Shown piece by piece: positions 22,421 through 33,077 of a stretch of DNA of 64,000 bases (the first letter of the stretch is position 1; every line of letters starts with the position of its first letter). The notes beneath the pieces are model-generated. The model was given only the letters and a program-made list of their open reading frames with translations, was not told where the DNA came from and did not search any database. This stretch comes from Siphonodentalium dalli. Its lineage: Eukaryota; Mollusca; Scaphopoda; Gadilida; Siphonodentaliidae. The stretch covers positions 156,367,577 through 156,431,576 of the forward strand of contig CP136065.1 of the NCBI GenBank assembly GCA_032622095.1, in the 5' to 3' direction. The position numbers were made by a program, and so were the translations under genes.

Positions 22421-23566
22421 GTGTTTATACCCCACCTGGAACGTCAGCTGCATGACACAAAGCGAGTGGATGTTGTGTGGGACGAATACCGACCAGATAG
22501 CCTGAAGGAGGGAACCAGGGAGAAACGAGGCAAAGGTGTGCATAGGAAAGTATCAGGTCACACCAAGCTGCCGGGCAACTGGAATGACTTCCTCCGTGAT
22601 CCAATCAACAAGAAGGAACTCTTTGAATTCCTGTCGTCAAAAGTTGCGGATTGCAGCATCCCTCCTGAGTTTTCGGTATATATCACAGCTGGAGAGCATG
22701 TTACATGTGTTGGAACGCAGATCGAAATGTCCAGCTGCAATCAAGAAGAAGCAGACACTAGGATTGTGGTTCACGTGAAGCATGCTTTGGAGAATGGAGC
22801 AAAATCCATCCAGGTGCGAACTGTGGACGTCGTCGTTGTTCTTATCGGTGTGTTTCATGACCTATCTCAGATAAATGCTGATCTTGATCTCTGGGTAGCA
22901 TTTGGAACTGGAAAGAACTACACTCATTATAGCATCAACGCCATTTGTGCCCATCTTGGTGAACAGAAATCATGTTCCCTGCCCGTTTTCCACTCCTTGT
23001 CAGGGTGTGATACTACATCAGCGTTTAGAGGGAAAGGGAAGAAATCGTTCTGGCAGGCATGGAATGCTTATGAGGAAGTTACTGATGCCTTTGTTCATCT
23101 TGCCGCACATCCGTTTGAGCATCTTGACTTACATTCTGAATCATTTCAAAGAATCGAGAGACTAGTTGTCGTAGTTTATGACAAAACAAGTAACGCCATG
23201 AATGTTAACAGTGTCCGGATGGAGCTGTTCAGCCAGAAAAGGCAAGCTGTTGACAAGATACCACCTACTCAGAATGCACTACTCCAGCACACTAGGAGGG
23301 CAGTATACCAGGCTGGCATCTGGACAACATGCATGTCATCTCAACAAACTAATCCTTGTCCAACCGACTATGCGTGGGTGAAAGTTGGGAACTCATGGGA
23401 ACCTGTCTGGTCTACCATTCCAGAGGCGCCTAAAGCGTGCAGAGAATTCGTGAAATGTGGCTGCAAAAGGGCCTGTACAGTCTGCAAATGCAGCAAGGCA
23501 AATCTGCCTTGCACATCTCTTTGTCGGTGCGCACATGTTCATCCAAATAGGATACTGTCTGGTTGA
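22421..23566 (+). pseudogene. Transposase-like pseudogene, block 4: FEN/XPG-like region and Cys-rich tail
   Basis: A 381-codon block, first codon GTG and in frame with the end of block 3. Residues 108-114 read QEEADTR, residues 131-142 VRTVD followed by hydrophobics, and 194-207 SGCDTTSAFRGKGK. The order acidic helix, strand ending in Asp, then GCD-x-x-(S/T)-x-x-x-G-x-G-K resembles the EAE..., D-x-D and GCDY..I.GIG(P)K motifs of FEN/XPG nucleases. The second Asp expected at TVD-x-D is missing (TVDVVVV), so this copy would be catalytically impaired even if translated. Residues 340-370 hold ten cysteines in C-x6-C-x-C spacing, a zinc-binding-like tail. The TGA at 23564 looks like the genuine end. 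Confidence 0.75.
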
Positions 23567-23623
23567 GATACATTGTATTGAAACATTGTAGATATAATTC
23601 CTAAATACTACCAGTATGTACTT

Positions 23624-23956
23624 AACAGTGACAACATGTGTATTTTCTGTTATATTGGCCGCCATCTTGGAAATGGGTGACCCGAGCAACATGCCATGAC
23701 CAGCATCTGTTTCAGTGACCCCGGAAACACCCGAATTGACACCTCATTTGTTCATTTCCGATTTTTACAGCCAACTATATGACATTTCCTTTTTTTTATG
23801 GCGGCCATCTTGGATTTTGGCCGCCATCTTGGAAAATCGGAACCGATCAAGTGGGTTTTACGGATAAAATCAATAGATAAGTCGAAAAGAAACTCCATGC
23901 CAAATTTGGTACTTTTGTCCGGCCGGTAACGTTAAATTTGCTAAGCCACCTGACTA
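23624..23956 (-). repeat. Right TIR of the Academ-like element
   Basis: Inverse of the left TIR. A minus-strand frame (23393-23692) over it mirrors the start of block 1 and is a shadow. Confidence 0.9.
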
Positions 23957-23959
23957 ATG

Positions 23960-24774
23960 GTGTTTTGGCGTCTCGTGCAGTGTAATGAGTGTTTGACGTA
24001 ATTTCCATTAGAGAAAGTAATTATAATTTGTGAGCGGCTAATTAATATAGTATGTAACATTGTTGTTCCCTTTCCCTATTAACCAGTCGAGTATTTGTTA
24101 AGTTTGTTGCAATATACCTTGATATCAACACTGTTTACATAAGTTATCGATTGATGGGCAGTTAAATAATGAAAATATTTACTCATAAGTTTATCATTCA
24201 TATATGAGCGTCATATAGCAACCGAACATTGTCGAATCGAGCAGATAAACATACTTTAGATAAATGGAGAATTATCACAACTGATGACAACTTAGATATT
24301 GTTTTCTTATGCAACATATAACAAAGAAGTGTGACTACCGACTAATATTGATGCCGAAAGTAAGAGAATCTGCCTGGGTCGAACAGTGGTCAACTCAACG
24401 CTGTCTGTGACAGTGAAATTGACGCGTGGAACGATACTATCACTTCCACTTTGTTAGTTGTTATTTTGTTAAAATAAACAAGTTTACCATTCAAATCGCG
24501 ACAACGAAGTTCTTTGTCTCACATAGTGACACACATAGCATGCAGACCATTGTAAGCCACCCAGCGATGTTGGACATGGTTCAATTTAGACACTTCAAGG
24601 TCCGAGTAAACCCGGTTTAAAGAAACCCATAGCTGTAAACTAAAATTTGACAGCGAAAACCAGATTCACCAGCTGCAAATTTTACGCCTGATATATCAAA
24701 GAATTGTTGGGAGGGTCAATTATTGATAAACTATAGTTGCAAAGAGTAGTCCCAGCGTTCAAAACAATGACGTC
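23960..24774. other. Anonymous intergenic DNA
   Basis: No gene or repeat family recognised. Confidence 0.4.
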
Positions 24775-24893
24775 GCTTTTGCCGTCGCCGATTAACTAAA
24801 TTTGACACAGTCAGTATTCGTCCTGTATCTTTCCGAAATCACAAAACACCACACCATTATCCCATAAATATAATTGTCTCGATATCATGTGAC
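24775..24893 (+). repeat. Half copy of the palindromic repeat at 25.3 kb
   Basis: GCCGTCGCCGATTAACTAAA, TATTCGTCCTGTA and AAAACACCACACCATTATCC match the right arm of 25312-25508. Confidence 0.65.
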
Positions 24894-25311
24894 AAAATTT
24901 CTTGACATGAAACAGAGACGGCCTGAAATACTCATTTCAATGAGTAAAATATATTTCAATGAGTAAACAGTTTTGAAGTTCGCGGTCTAATAAAAACCGC
25001 CCAATCTGGGTCAGGTCCTTGTCGGAAAAAATTGTGTAAGTGATAAAAATCTGAAAAAGACATCAATTTAATGCAGAAATTAAGTGTTGTGCATATTTAT
25101 TTCCATTTGATGTGGCAATCTTTATCTGCATTTTTACCAACAAGAGCGATGCTAATTGAGGGACTATATTTTATCCAGCGCATTAAACAAGTCGCGAGTG
25201 TTTTCTATGACGGCACATGCATCTCGTTAATAATTACAAGACATGGGTGAGTGAAATAACGTTTTAAGTTCAAAGAAAATTAGAATGGGGATGATAACAA
25301 TATGATGTTAG
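24894..25311. other. Anonymous AT-rich DNA
   Basis: No gene recognised. Tandem ATTTCAATGAGTAAA words occur near 24940-24970. Confidence 0.35.
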
Positions 25312-25508
25312 AAAGGGGTTATACTTAAGGGATAACGGTGTGATGTTTTGTGAATTTGTAAAGGTACAGGACGAATATCCTGTGGCAAATACCCGTTAAT
25401 CGACTTCTCCTCCGTCGTCGCCGATTAACTAAATGTGCCACACTATATTCGCCCTGTACTTTTACGAAATAACAAAACATCACGACGTTATCCCCTAAGT
25501 ATAACCTT
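25312..25508. repeat. Palindromic MITE, arms about 95 bp
   Basis: Left arm GGTTATACTTAAGGGATAAC..GTACAGGACGAATAT and right arm ATATTCGCCCTGTAC..GTTATCCCCTAAGTATAACC are inverse copies around a TTCTCCTCCGTCGTCGCC centre. The right end abuts a TTAA-4 element. Confidence 0.75.
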
Positions 25509-25800
25509 TTCTATACTAAATACTAAATACTCATTAGCGAGTAGTTTCCTTATAGGGAATGTTCATATAATAAGTTCAACAAACGACCCGTGGTTGTTTG
25601 TTGAACTTATTATCTGAACATTTCACACACCAAAGAACTTTAACGAATATGAATCCTTCTGTATTTGTATTAGCAATTCTTTATCTGTCGTCTGCTTATT
25701 TTTCCCGAAAATCCCACCGAATGAAGAGTAGACCGTTCCGGTGCACAATTTTTATAACTGAGTGGGAGAACCCATTTAGTACGCATATAGAAAGGGTTAA
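25503..25800 (+). mobile_element. TTAA-4 MITE, near-complete copy
   Basis: Left end AACCTTTTCTATACTAAATA and right end AGTACGCATATAGAAAGGG followed by TTAA. The centre holds a hairpin: AATAAGTTCAACAAACGACC, loop, and inverse. Shared with copies at 5.6, 11.2, 36.6, 49.9, 53.6 and 56.5 kb. A CCCTTTCTATA terminus with TTAA suggests a piggyBac-like MITE. Confidence 0.75.
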
Positions 25801-27446
25801 ACTCTGAGACCTAATGTCTCAATGAAGCACAATAATTGTGCCTCTTTTGTGTTAGGTGTTAGGGCTCATTTCCTCAATAAACTGAGTCACTGAATCGTCT
25901 GTTCATTTGGTTCAGGAGTCTGTCCAAGAGCTACGCCATTCATGTACCAGGTCTCTGTTAATTGCATTGTAGTGGACACTATCAGTACTAATGGAAGTAT
26001 CTTTGATGGGGTTCTTGGAACCAAATGCGATAAATGATACTGCGATTTGAAGCTTTCCCCCGTAAGTGCACTTCGTCCTGTGATTACCTCATTATCTCAG
26101 GACATATTCTATGGCTCCGCAGTAAGAGCTACTATCTACCTTAATGGTCGGGAAACCTCAGTGGTACCCTAGCTTTGTCGCACAATCGATTGAACCAGAT
26201 TCTATTTTACCAAGATTCGACCTAACAGAGACCTTAAGTCGGCATCAAACGGCACCGTTGTTCCTATTGCACACGGTCCTTCAGTCAGGCTTAGCAAAAA
26301 CAATCCAGGGGCGTAAAATATGTCCTCCTACACTGTTAAACATAACGATCAGTTTAGGTTCTGTAGATTACCAAAATTTGTCTCAGTGCCAATGCTTTTG
26401 GTATTAAAGTCATACAATGGTATTATACAGTCTGAGTTTCAAAGCTTTTGGTATTATCTCGGTACCAAAATGATGACACAAGCTGATTGGGTTGGCGATC
26501 ACGTGTATCGGGTGTCGGTTGCATATGATCAAATTGAAGTGAACAAATGGCCGCGCCTCGATTCACCGTCATCTATCGTTTTACAGTACCTTATAACAAC
26601 TGAGAAACACGACATAACACCCGCTTGCATCTTTATTTGAAGCCTAATTCGGCCTCGACTTACAGGTACACTTTTGAAGTTTTAGTGTGGGCTAAAATGA
26701 TAAAATTTGATTATTTAACAACCGAAGCCGTGAAAATTGAAATGATAAATAGTTTTTATTTTGGCGAAATTGGCGAAATTGGATGAAATAGTACTGTAGA
26801 TGTTCTGGAATAATGTCAGCACTGTTTGATTTGAGTCTGAATGTGAACCGGAGAAGCTGTTAAACTACAAAAACCGATCGATGTTGATATTTTCGAGTTG
26901 TTAATTCGACTGTCACTGTTCACAACATTCCAAACCAATGCTGTTACAATGGTTGGTAATGACACGAGAATAATTCCACAAAGCTTTGATGTCAACCACT
27001 TGTTTATTAGTACAGGACAATATAGCAATTGAGAAAGTTTAGTCGGAATTGGTGTGTCGATATTCTCTTCTTCGGAATTAATTATCGCGAACTGACGTGT
27101 GGACACAGATCAGTCACTCGTGATATACACCATATTCATTTATTTTCATCGAAACATATGTGTGGCCATGTCTACGAGTTGAGAACCGTATCACAAAATC
27201 ATCGTCCAGTTACGAAGTCTGCTGAACATTGTTTGGAATGTTTCTACGGAGTCTGCAACGAACTGATAGGCCTGCTGATTCATAGTGTTGTGATGTATGC
27301 ATGGACTGGTTATAAGTTTGTTAATGACACTGGTTGTACCGCCAATCAACAACGGTCGAGTGGTATCACCGCGATTGACATTTTTCTGATACGGCATTGC
27401 TTTATAAATGCATGATATTCTTATGTCTCATCCGAATGACACATCG
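25801..27446. other. Anonymous DNA with unassigned frames
   Basis: Frames of 87-128 residues lie at 26144-26407, 26320-26640 and 27029-27415 on plus and 26816-27106 on minus. None shows a recognisable family, start context or splice pattern that I can support, and they overlap each other. GGCGAAATT is duplicated near 26765. Confidence 0.35.
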
Positions 27447-27607
27447 GGCGCTCGCTGAAAGCGACAAAATGGGCGACATTTGTTGCACGCCAAAATTTAA
27501 CATAAAAATGTCACGTTAAGGTGCTCGCCAAAAAAGGGACAAAACATGCGATATTATGTTGTTAATGTCGCATGTCTTGTCGCTTTCGGCCAGAAGCGCC
27601 ATTAGGA
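27447..27607. mobile_element. Short MITE with CGAAAGCGACA inverted ends
   Basis: Left GGGCGCTCGCTGAAAGCGAC and right TTGTCGCTTTCGGCCAGAAG plus CGCC are inverted. GCGACATT and AATGTCGC words follow inside. Length about 160 bases. Confidence 0.65.
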
Positions 27608-28554
27608 AGTGGCCCGAATAGTATTCCACTGACCGTACATTCTATATTGGCTTCTATGGATTTTTCTACGGCATCGCCTTTTGCCGGAGTTTATTTCGAG
27701 TGCTGAGTTAACTATACACAAAGCACTACCGGTATAAACAACAAGTTGTTCACTGACCCACATTCGCGATTGCATTATCAATTATAAAACTAAATAAAAT
27801 TCACATAAACATCACAGGAATAATGCGGTCTAACCGCGAACACGGGGTGGTACCACAGTCGCCCGTGATAAAATGGTGGTCAAACTCATTAAGGGATCGA
27901 TTAATTAGAAAACAGCTGTATACATGGACCGATGGAACATGTTGTTACGGAGTTTACTATTTAACTGTCTTGAATGTTTCAATCGAACTATCTGTGACTG
28001 TTACTGGGTATATCGTTGTCATACATTTGTGTGTATCCGGATGTGATATGCACCCACTAGTATATAGGATTGAAGATATGAAGTTCACATGTGAATGACT
28101 GGACAATTTCACACCTGTGCCTGGACAATTTCTGACCAAAACAAGTATGCTAATCAAAATGTTTTACTTTTACATAAATTTGAGTGATACCGGTAACTGT
28201 GTTCCTTTGTTCTTCTGTCTTAAAATGAGATGCCCGATTCGTATGATTCAGATTGGTCGAAATTACTATTGCTCGTAATTGAAAAGCTCGCATGAAATAA
28301 CAGTATAGTGCCGGTATAATGAGAATATTAATGCGATATTATCCACAAAACTCTCTGTGTGTGAGCTCAGCGTTTGTATATACCGGTACAGCACATAGAG
28401 AGTGTACGATAAGCAAAACACTCAACACCGTGGCGATTTTTTTTTGGGAGAGTGATTCACGGTGACCCATTCAACACCAACATCTTATGGCGAGGATTAG
28501 TGAGCACTATAACTGTATGTTGCAAACAACGTTCATTAGTTGAGTATTTTGCTT
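27608..28554. other. Anonymous intergenic DNA
   Basis: Plus frame 27823-28098 (91 residues) and minus frame 27957-28157 overlap; neither is recognisable. No shared repeat. Confidence 0.35.
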
Positions 28555-28692
28555 ATCACACACTATTTACGTACCTTACTACATGTACTGTAACATAATT
28601 TGGCTTTGTTTACATAACACAGCATACAAACTTGACAATTTCATACTATTTATGCGCTATTTATGACGGGTATAAAGACAGGTCTGAGTGAA
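28555..28692 (-). repeat. TTAA-1 MITE fragment
   Basis: GGCTTTGTTTACATAACACA, CATACTATTTATGCGCTATT and ACGGGTATAAAGA are arm words of TTAA-1. Confidence 0.5.
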
Positions 28693-28794
28693 CCACAAAT
28701 TGAACTATAATAGCCAGATTTGGCTAACAGCCTAAAATAGACCGACCAGTCTTCCTGGCACAGTGCTCACTGTTGTAAGAGAGGGAACTCAAAA

Positions 28795-28860
28795 TTTCGT
28801 TGTCGGGCCCGATTCCTCCACTTACGATTGAATCGTGGTCGTCTGAACATTCACTTAGCA
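28795..28860 (+). repeat. Solo end of the MITE seen at 38.8-39.2 kb
   Basis: TTGTCGGGCCCGATTCCTCC, then GATTGAATCGTGGTCGTCTG, matches 39167-39222 nearly base for base. The other end is absent. Confidence 0.7.
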
Positions 28861-29179
28861 AATTAGGCCTTTACGAGGCGTGAGATTTAATTAAAGGAGG
28901 AATAATTTCATGTCAATTGGAGAATAAAGTAAAGGAGGAGGAACGACCTATTTGAGCCAAATTCAATCATCTGTTAACGAGAGATAAATTGAAAATAAAT
29001 CACTCATATTACGTGAACTGGTATGCATTGCACTTGGCGACTTAAAACATTTGGAGCGCCAATTTCGTTGTTAGATTACAAATCACGAGTCTAGCACGCG
29101 AACATATATATTTCAGTTTTAAAAGCACACAAACCTCATAAGGCCGGGCAACATTGGCTGAGCTAGATAAATATCACGG
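28861..29179. other. Anonymous spacer
   Basis: AAAGGAGGA is repeated near 28890 and 28931. Nothing else is recognised. Confidence 0.35.
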
Positions 29180-29650
29180 ATCTCTAGTCTGGTTAACCCC
29201 CGTAGATCATATTCCACCAGTTCAAAACCTGGCATTTTTTTTGAAGTTTTGACACTATAAAGTCGAAAAATAACGCGGGGAATTTATTTCTTTGTTAATA
29301 TCTGTTGCTTAGCTTAATAGCTTATTTTATGCGAAGATCCCATCTCGATATTGCATTGTCTAAAGTTCTAAGTGAGCGATTAAGCTTTGCGCCACTTACA
29401 ATCATGGAATTTCTCCAGGGTAGTTAATTTTTTGTGGCGATATCGGCTCACTACAGTCACTAAACAGTATGCAATTTCGAGCTGGGACCAGACCATATTT
29501 TAGAGTAGTTTATCGAGGACCAAATATGAACAAAGAAATATATGCCCTGCCTTGTTTGTTCAATGTTTAAAAGTTCCCTTTCAGAATACGTCAGAACATC
29601 TAAACGTTCCCACGTTTTGTACTGGTGGAATATTATCTTTACCGGCGTTA
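29180..29650. repeat. Rep-F element, full arm-core-arm copy
   Basis: Left arm CCCGTAGATCATATTCCACC, core CTTACAATCATGGAATTTCT and GATATCGGCTCAC, right inverted arm TTTGTACTGGTGGAATATTA. This gives the arm-core-inverted arm plan of Rep-F without a nested insertion. Confidence 0.7.
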
Positions 29651-30895
29651 ATGGGTTTCTTCCTGAGTAATGTAAATTGCAGGAGGTGGAAAGTTTAGAT
29701 GGACCTACACAGAAAACTACTTGCTTGTTAAGCTAGTACACTACATGAAGGAATCTACGCTATATCTGAAGACCACATCAACCATATTATATGAAAATAA
29801 AAAAAAATATTTAAAGATGACTTTAATCATAGTTTTAGAAGGGAAATTTTTGGAAGAGTGTTCTCAGCAAGTATACAAATTTAGTGGAAAAGAATAACTT
29901 CCATAAAAAGTACACAATCTGAACTATAGTAAAATAAATGGCAATTTAATTGAGTTCAATACTGCTTCAATATTCTCAACATTTTGAGTTAATTGGGAGA
30001 TTCCATGAACTGTTACATCAAGGAACTAGCCCAATATTGGTATGTATGTCAGTCCAATGAAGCTGGGAGCAATCAGCAATAGGCCACAGTGTTAGAGATA
30101 GCTGGTAAGCTGGGAATTTGGCTATGGACATATGACCTAAAAGTGAGGCTAAAATTCATCGCAGCCCAAAGGTTTATATCAATTCTTGTAAAATGGATGT
30201 TCACAATTTTCTGGAACTCACAAATATTATTTGAGCCGTATGCGGGAAAGTTTGGATTTCACATTATTCTGAGCCTTGTGGCACGCTGAATTATGTGAGG
30301 TGAAAACAAATAATTATATGGGGAAAACAGAATAACGAGCGCATTCCGAAACAAACCTGCAACGACACCTCGACCTTCGCTCTTTATGATGAAATGCGTC
30401 ACAATATTCGGCATTCAACGCCAGAGACGCCCGCCGCAAGCGGGATGCCTTTGTTCGTTAACCCGTGGTATCATTCGATGACCCTTGACACTCGAATGAG
30501 AGATACTCTCATCAATATGTCATTCCTTCTAGTTATAAGGAGCCTTCCGCTAACAAGTCATCCCTGTTATGGCCCTCGGGAGGCGGATGTTGTGTATAAT
30601 ACAGGCTCCGGAAAATATAGGGGATGTGCTCATTAGAAATTTATCCCGGGGCGCATCTGTTATAGGAAAAAGCTTAAGTCACAGACACTGCCATGGCATA
30701 TACACCACCAAATAAAGACGGCTTATTCTTTATCTTGAAATTTAAAAAAGCTGATATGTATTGAGGCTGAACAAATGAGCTATCCCTTGCCACCCACACT
30801 ATTCACAGAACACGAGCGTTTGGCAGGAAATTGAATAGCGAAGCTCAAAAGATAATTTCGGTGATTTTTACTGGCCATCCATTATATGGGCAATG

Positions 30896-30934
<39 letters not shown>

Positions 30935-31040
30935 CGAACAGGCGGTACAAGAAAACCATAGTCAGAAATGGTAACGCCACCTAGATCATATTATTAGCCA
31001 TAAATATAAATTATAATATAATTATAATATAAAATATTAT
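29651..31040. other. Anonymous intergenic DNA with an (AT)n tract
   Basis: (AT)n at about 30898-30931. The frames at 30089-30289 and 30394-30636 are unrecognised. AATTATAATATAATTATAAT is locally repeated near 31012. Confidence 0.4.
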
Positions 31041-31041
31041 T

Positions 31042-31076
31042 CATTAGTTAGCGCTAATATAGGCGCTAACCAATGA
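31042..31076. repeat. Small hairpin with GTTAGCGC arms
   Basis: TCATTAGTTAGCGC and GCGCTAACCAATGA are inverse with one mismatch around TAATATAG. Confidence 0.6.
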
Positions 31077-31304
31077 CTTGTTAAATAACATCTAATAAAT
31101 ATTCATCTTATTCACAACTTTAAGGAGTACTTCTGGTAAACGAGAATATTTATCGCCGTTTGATTTACACCAAGTGAACTCGGCGCATATATAATTGATA
31201 GAACAGACCTCTATTATGATGATCGTGTCGTTATATGTTTAAGATGCGTATCAATTGACATAGTATACGCACCCGTTCCCTCATTAAAATATATATATAT
31301 CGCC
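31077..31304. other. Short anonymous spacer
   Basis: Nothing recognised. Confidence 0.3.
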
Positions 31305-31381
31305 CATTTTAGGGGACCTCCGCGAATTCGGGGACTTCCGCAAAGTGACCTCCACAAATCGGGACCTACTGCAAATCGTCG
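31305..31381 (+). repeat. Minisatellite, four units of GGGACCTCCGCAAATCG type
   Basis: Four degenerate 14-20 base units (GGGGACCTCCGCGAATTC, GGGGACTTCCGCAAAGT, GACCTCCACAAATC, GGGACCTACTGCAAATCG) in tandem. Confidence 0.7.
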
Positions 31382-31665
31382 CACCCAATGCAATTTGTAA
31401 ACAAATACGATTGACATGCGTTTTAACAACGAGGTGAGCTTTAATTAAACGAAAGAAGCATTCTACATAAACTATTTGTCATGGACTCAGTCAGTGTGCA
31501 ATATATATGTGTCAACTAATGTCGCTTTGCGTGGTAAAAGTGAAAAGTGAAAGTGGAAAATCCTACTGAAAATGAAAGTAGCCTACAATTTTGGGATTTC
31601 CGCGGCAGATTGCAGTGAATCTATACTATTGGAAGTGAATGTACAATTCCTGGAATTCTATCAGA

Positions 31666-31743
31666 TATCGCGACTCTGCTCGTTTTCGTGATCATAGGTT
31701 ATATAGGGCCTATATGACCACGAAAACGAGTCGAGTCGCGATA
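31666..31743. repeat. Palindrome with TATCGCGAC ends
   Basis: TATCGCGACTCTGCTCGTTT and the inverse AAACGAGTCGAGTCGCGATA enclose CATAGG and CCTATATG words. Arms are about 33 bases. Confidence 0.75.
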
Positions 31744-31934
31744 CATCCATCGGTACAAACACATTGTGTATACGATACAATTTTGACTTGATGACCAGAA
31801 AATAAAAGATGGCGGTTAATCCAAGTCTCCAACAGAACAGACATGCGCGCTCTAATTAAAATTACCCATAATTCACTTTACTACACCAGGGGTTCCCAAT
31901 GGGTTATACATTATTTTCAGGCTATCATATTATT
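31744..31934. other. Short anonymous spacer
   Basis: Nothing recognised. Confidence 0.3.
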
Positions 31935-32100
31935 TATATTTTCAAGAACATATTATTACACCGGTGACTTTAAGTTTACAATTTCAGCCTGTCCTGACTC
32001 TATCGGTATGTTTGAGTTATATTTTCAAGAACATATTATTTACGGTGGCGTTCTCTTTACAATTTCAGCATATACGTGATTCTATCGGTACGATTGACCA
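31935..32100 (+). repeat. 81-bp tandem duplication
   Basis: Two adjacent units each with TATATTTTCAAGAACATATT, TTTACAATTTCAG and GACTCTATCGGTA or GATTCTATCGGTA. Confidence 0.75.
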
Positions 32101-32256
32101 AGGTACAAAAACCTATTCTCCCACAATGTATTCGCTCACTGCTCCACAGATTATCAAAAACTGAAAAACAGCTTACACCACCTTGTGGCGTAATAACTCC
32201 GCACACCAATTCGGTGCAACACGACAGGAAACACATATATAGAGGATATGAAATGA

Positions 32257-32380
32257 GTGTTTCTCTCATGAATATGATATTTATGAAACGAGTCTAAGAA
32301 TTTTCAATTTTCTCGAGCCTCTGGCGAGAGAAAACTGAAAATTCGTGACGAGTTTCATAAATATCATATGAGAGAAACAC
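32257..32380. repeat. Long hairpin P1 with GAGCCTC apex
   Basis: GTGTTTCTCTCAT at 32257 and ATGAGAGAAACAC at 32368 open a nearly continuous inverted repeat (ATGATATTTATGAAACGAGT and inverse) closing at CTCGAGCCTCTGGCGAG. Confidence 0.8.
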
Positions 32381-32660
32381 GAATTACATATTCTATTTAT
32401 CATATGACACCTATAAATTGATTATGATGTCCAAAACGCACACAAATCACTAAATAGCTATATGACATCGGCAGCAAAATGTTAATGTGACGTCACGTCA
32501 TTGCACCGGAAGCCCAATTACACCTGGTGAACTAGCAGAAATAATATGCACGCGAAGATATAGTGCGCTATTCTGTTCTCAGTTTGTGACATTATATCGT
32601 ATGTTTATTAGATAAATACGAATTACATATTCTATTTATCGTATAACAATGTCCAAAACT
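32381..32660. repeat. Flank of hairpin P1 with a repeated 17-mer and CRE-like site
   Basis: TACATATTCTATTTATC occurs at about 32387 and 32626, each followed by a variant of ATATGACA. Between them lies GTGACGTCACGTCA near 32487, then ACCGGAAG. Similar neighbours occur by the hairpins at 52.8 and 60.1 kb. Confidence 0.5.
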
Positions 32661-33077
32661 ATATATTTCAAGATTATAATTGCGAGAATTTCGGCATCGC
32701 GTTGATTGACGCGCACGAATTTGACCTGCAATTAGTTAGAGATACGTCTCGGCCCCGGCTGCCATTCAGCCAATCAAAACACACTTTTTGTCAACAAACC
32801 AATCAAATTATCGGAAGGTGATATGAACTAGTAGTTCATATGAAATTGATTTATGACATATTTTACAACGTAAATAATGATTGAGTCATGTGATAAATAC
32901 ATGTATCTCTGCACACCCTGTATATATCAGATTTATAGAGGCACGGACTCATTATGGTGTTCATTGCATAAATGTGCTTGTTTGGTCAGTTGCTTTGAAT
33001 ACAGCGGCCTTCACATCCTACCAAGAGCAAAAAAGGAATTTACAGTACATGTAGCATGCTTGTTGTAAGCTTAAATT
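32661..33077. other. Anonymous spacer
   Basis: A short palindrome TCATATGAACTAGTAGTTCA lies near 32821-32841. No gene recognised. Confidence 0.35.

Larger units (their letters stand above)
20284..23956 (+). mobile_element. Academ-like DNA transposon, decayed
   Basis: A 3.67 kb element with 333-341 bp inverted termini beginning TAGTCAGGTGGCTTAG, flanked by a 3-bp ATG duplication. Between the TIRs lies one broken gene reading left to right. The 3-bp duplication, the FEN/XPG-like region and the Cys-rich tail fit the Academ superfamily as I know it; that assignment is an inference. At least two frameshifts and two internal stops show it can no longer make its protein, and the gene begins right at the TIR edge, suggesting loss of the N-terminal part. 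Confidence 0.8.

Noticed and set aside
25801-28160. A multi-exon host gene from clustered frames of 66-128 residues
   Set aside because: Frames overlap on both strands, none has a recognisable domain, and I could not join them with convincing splice sites.
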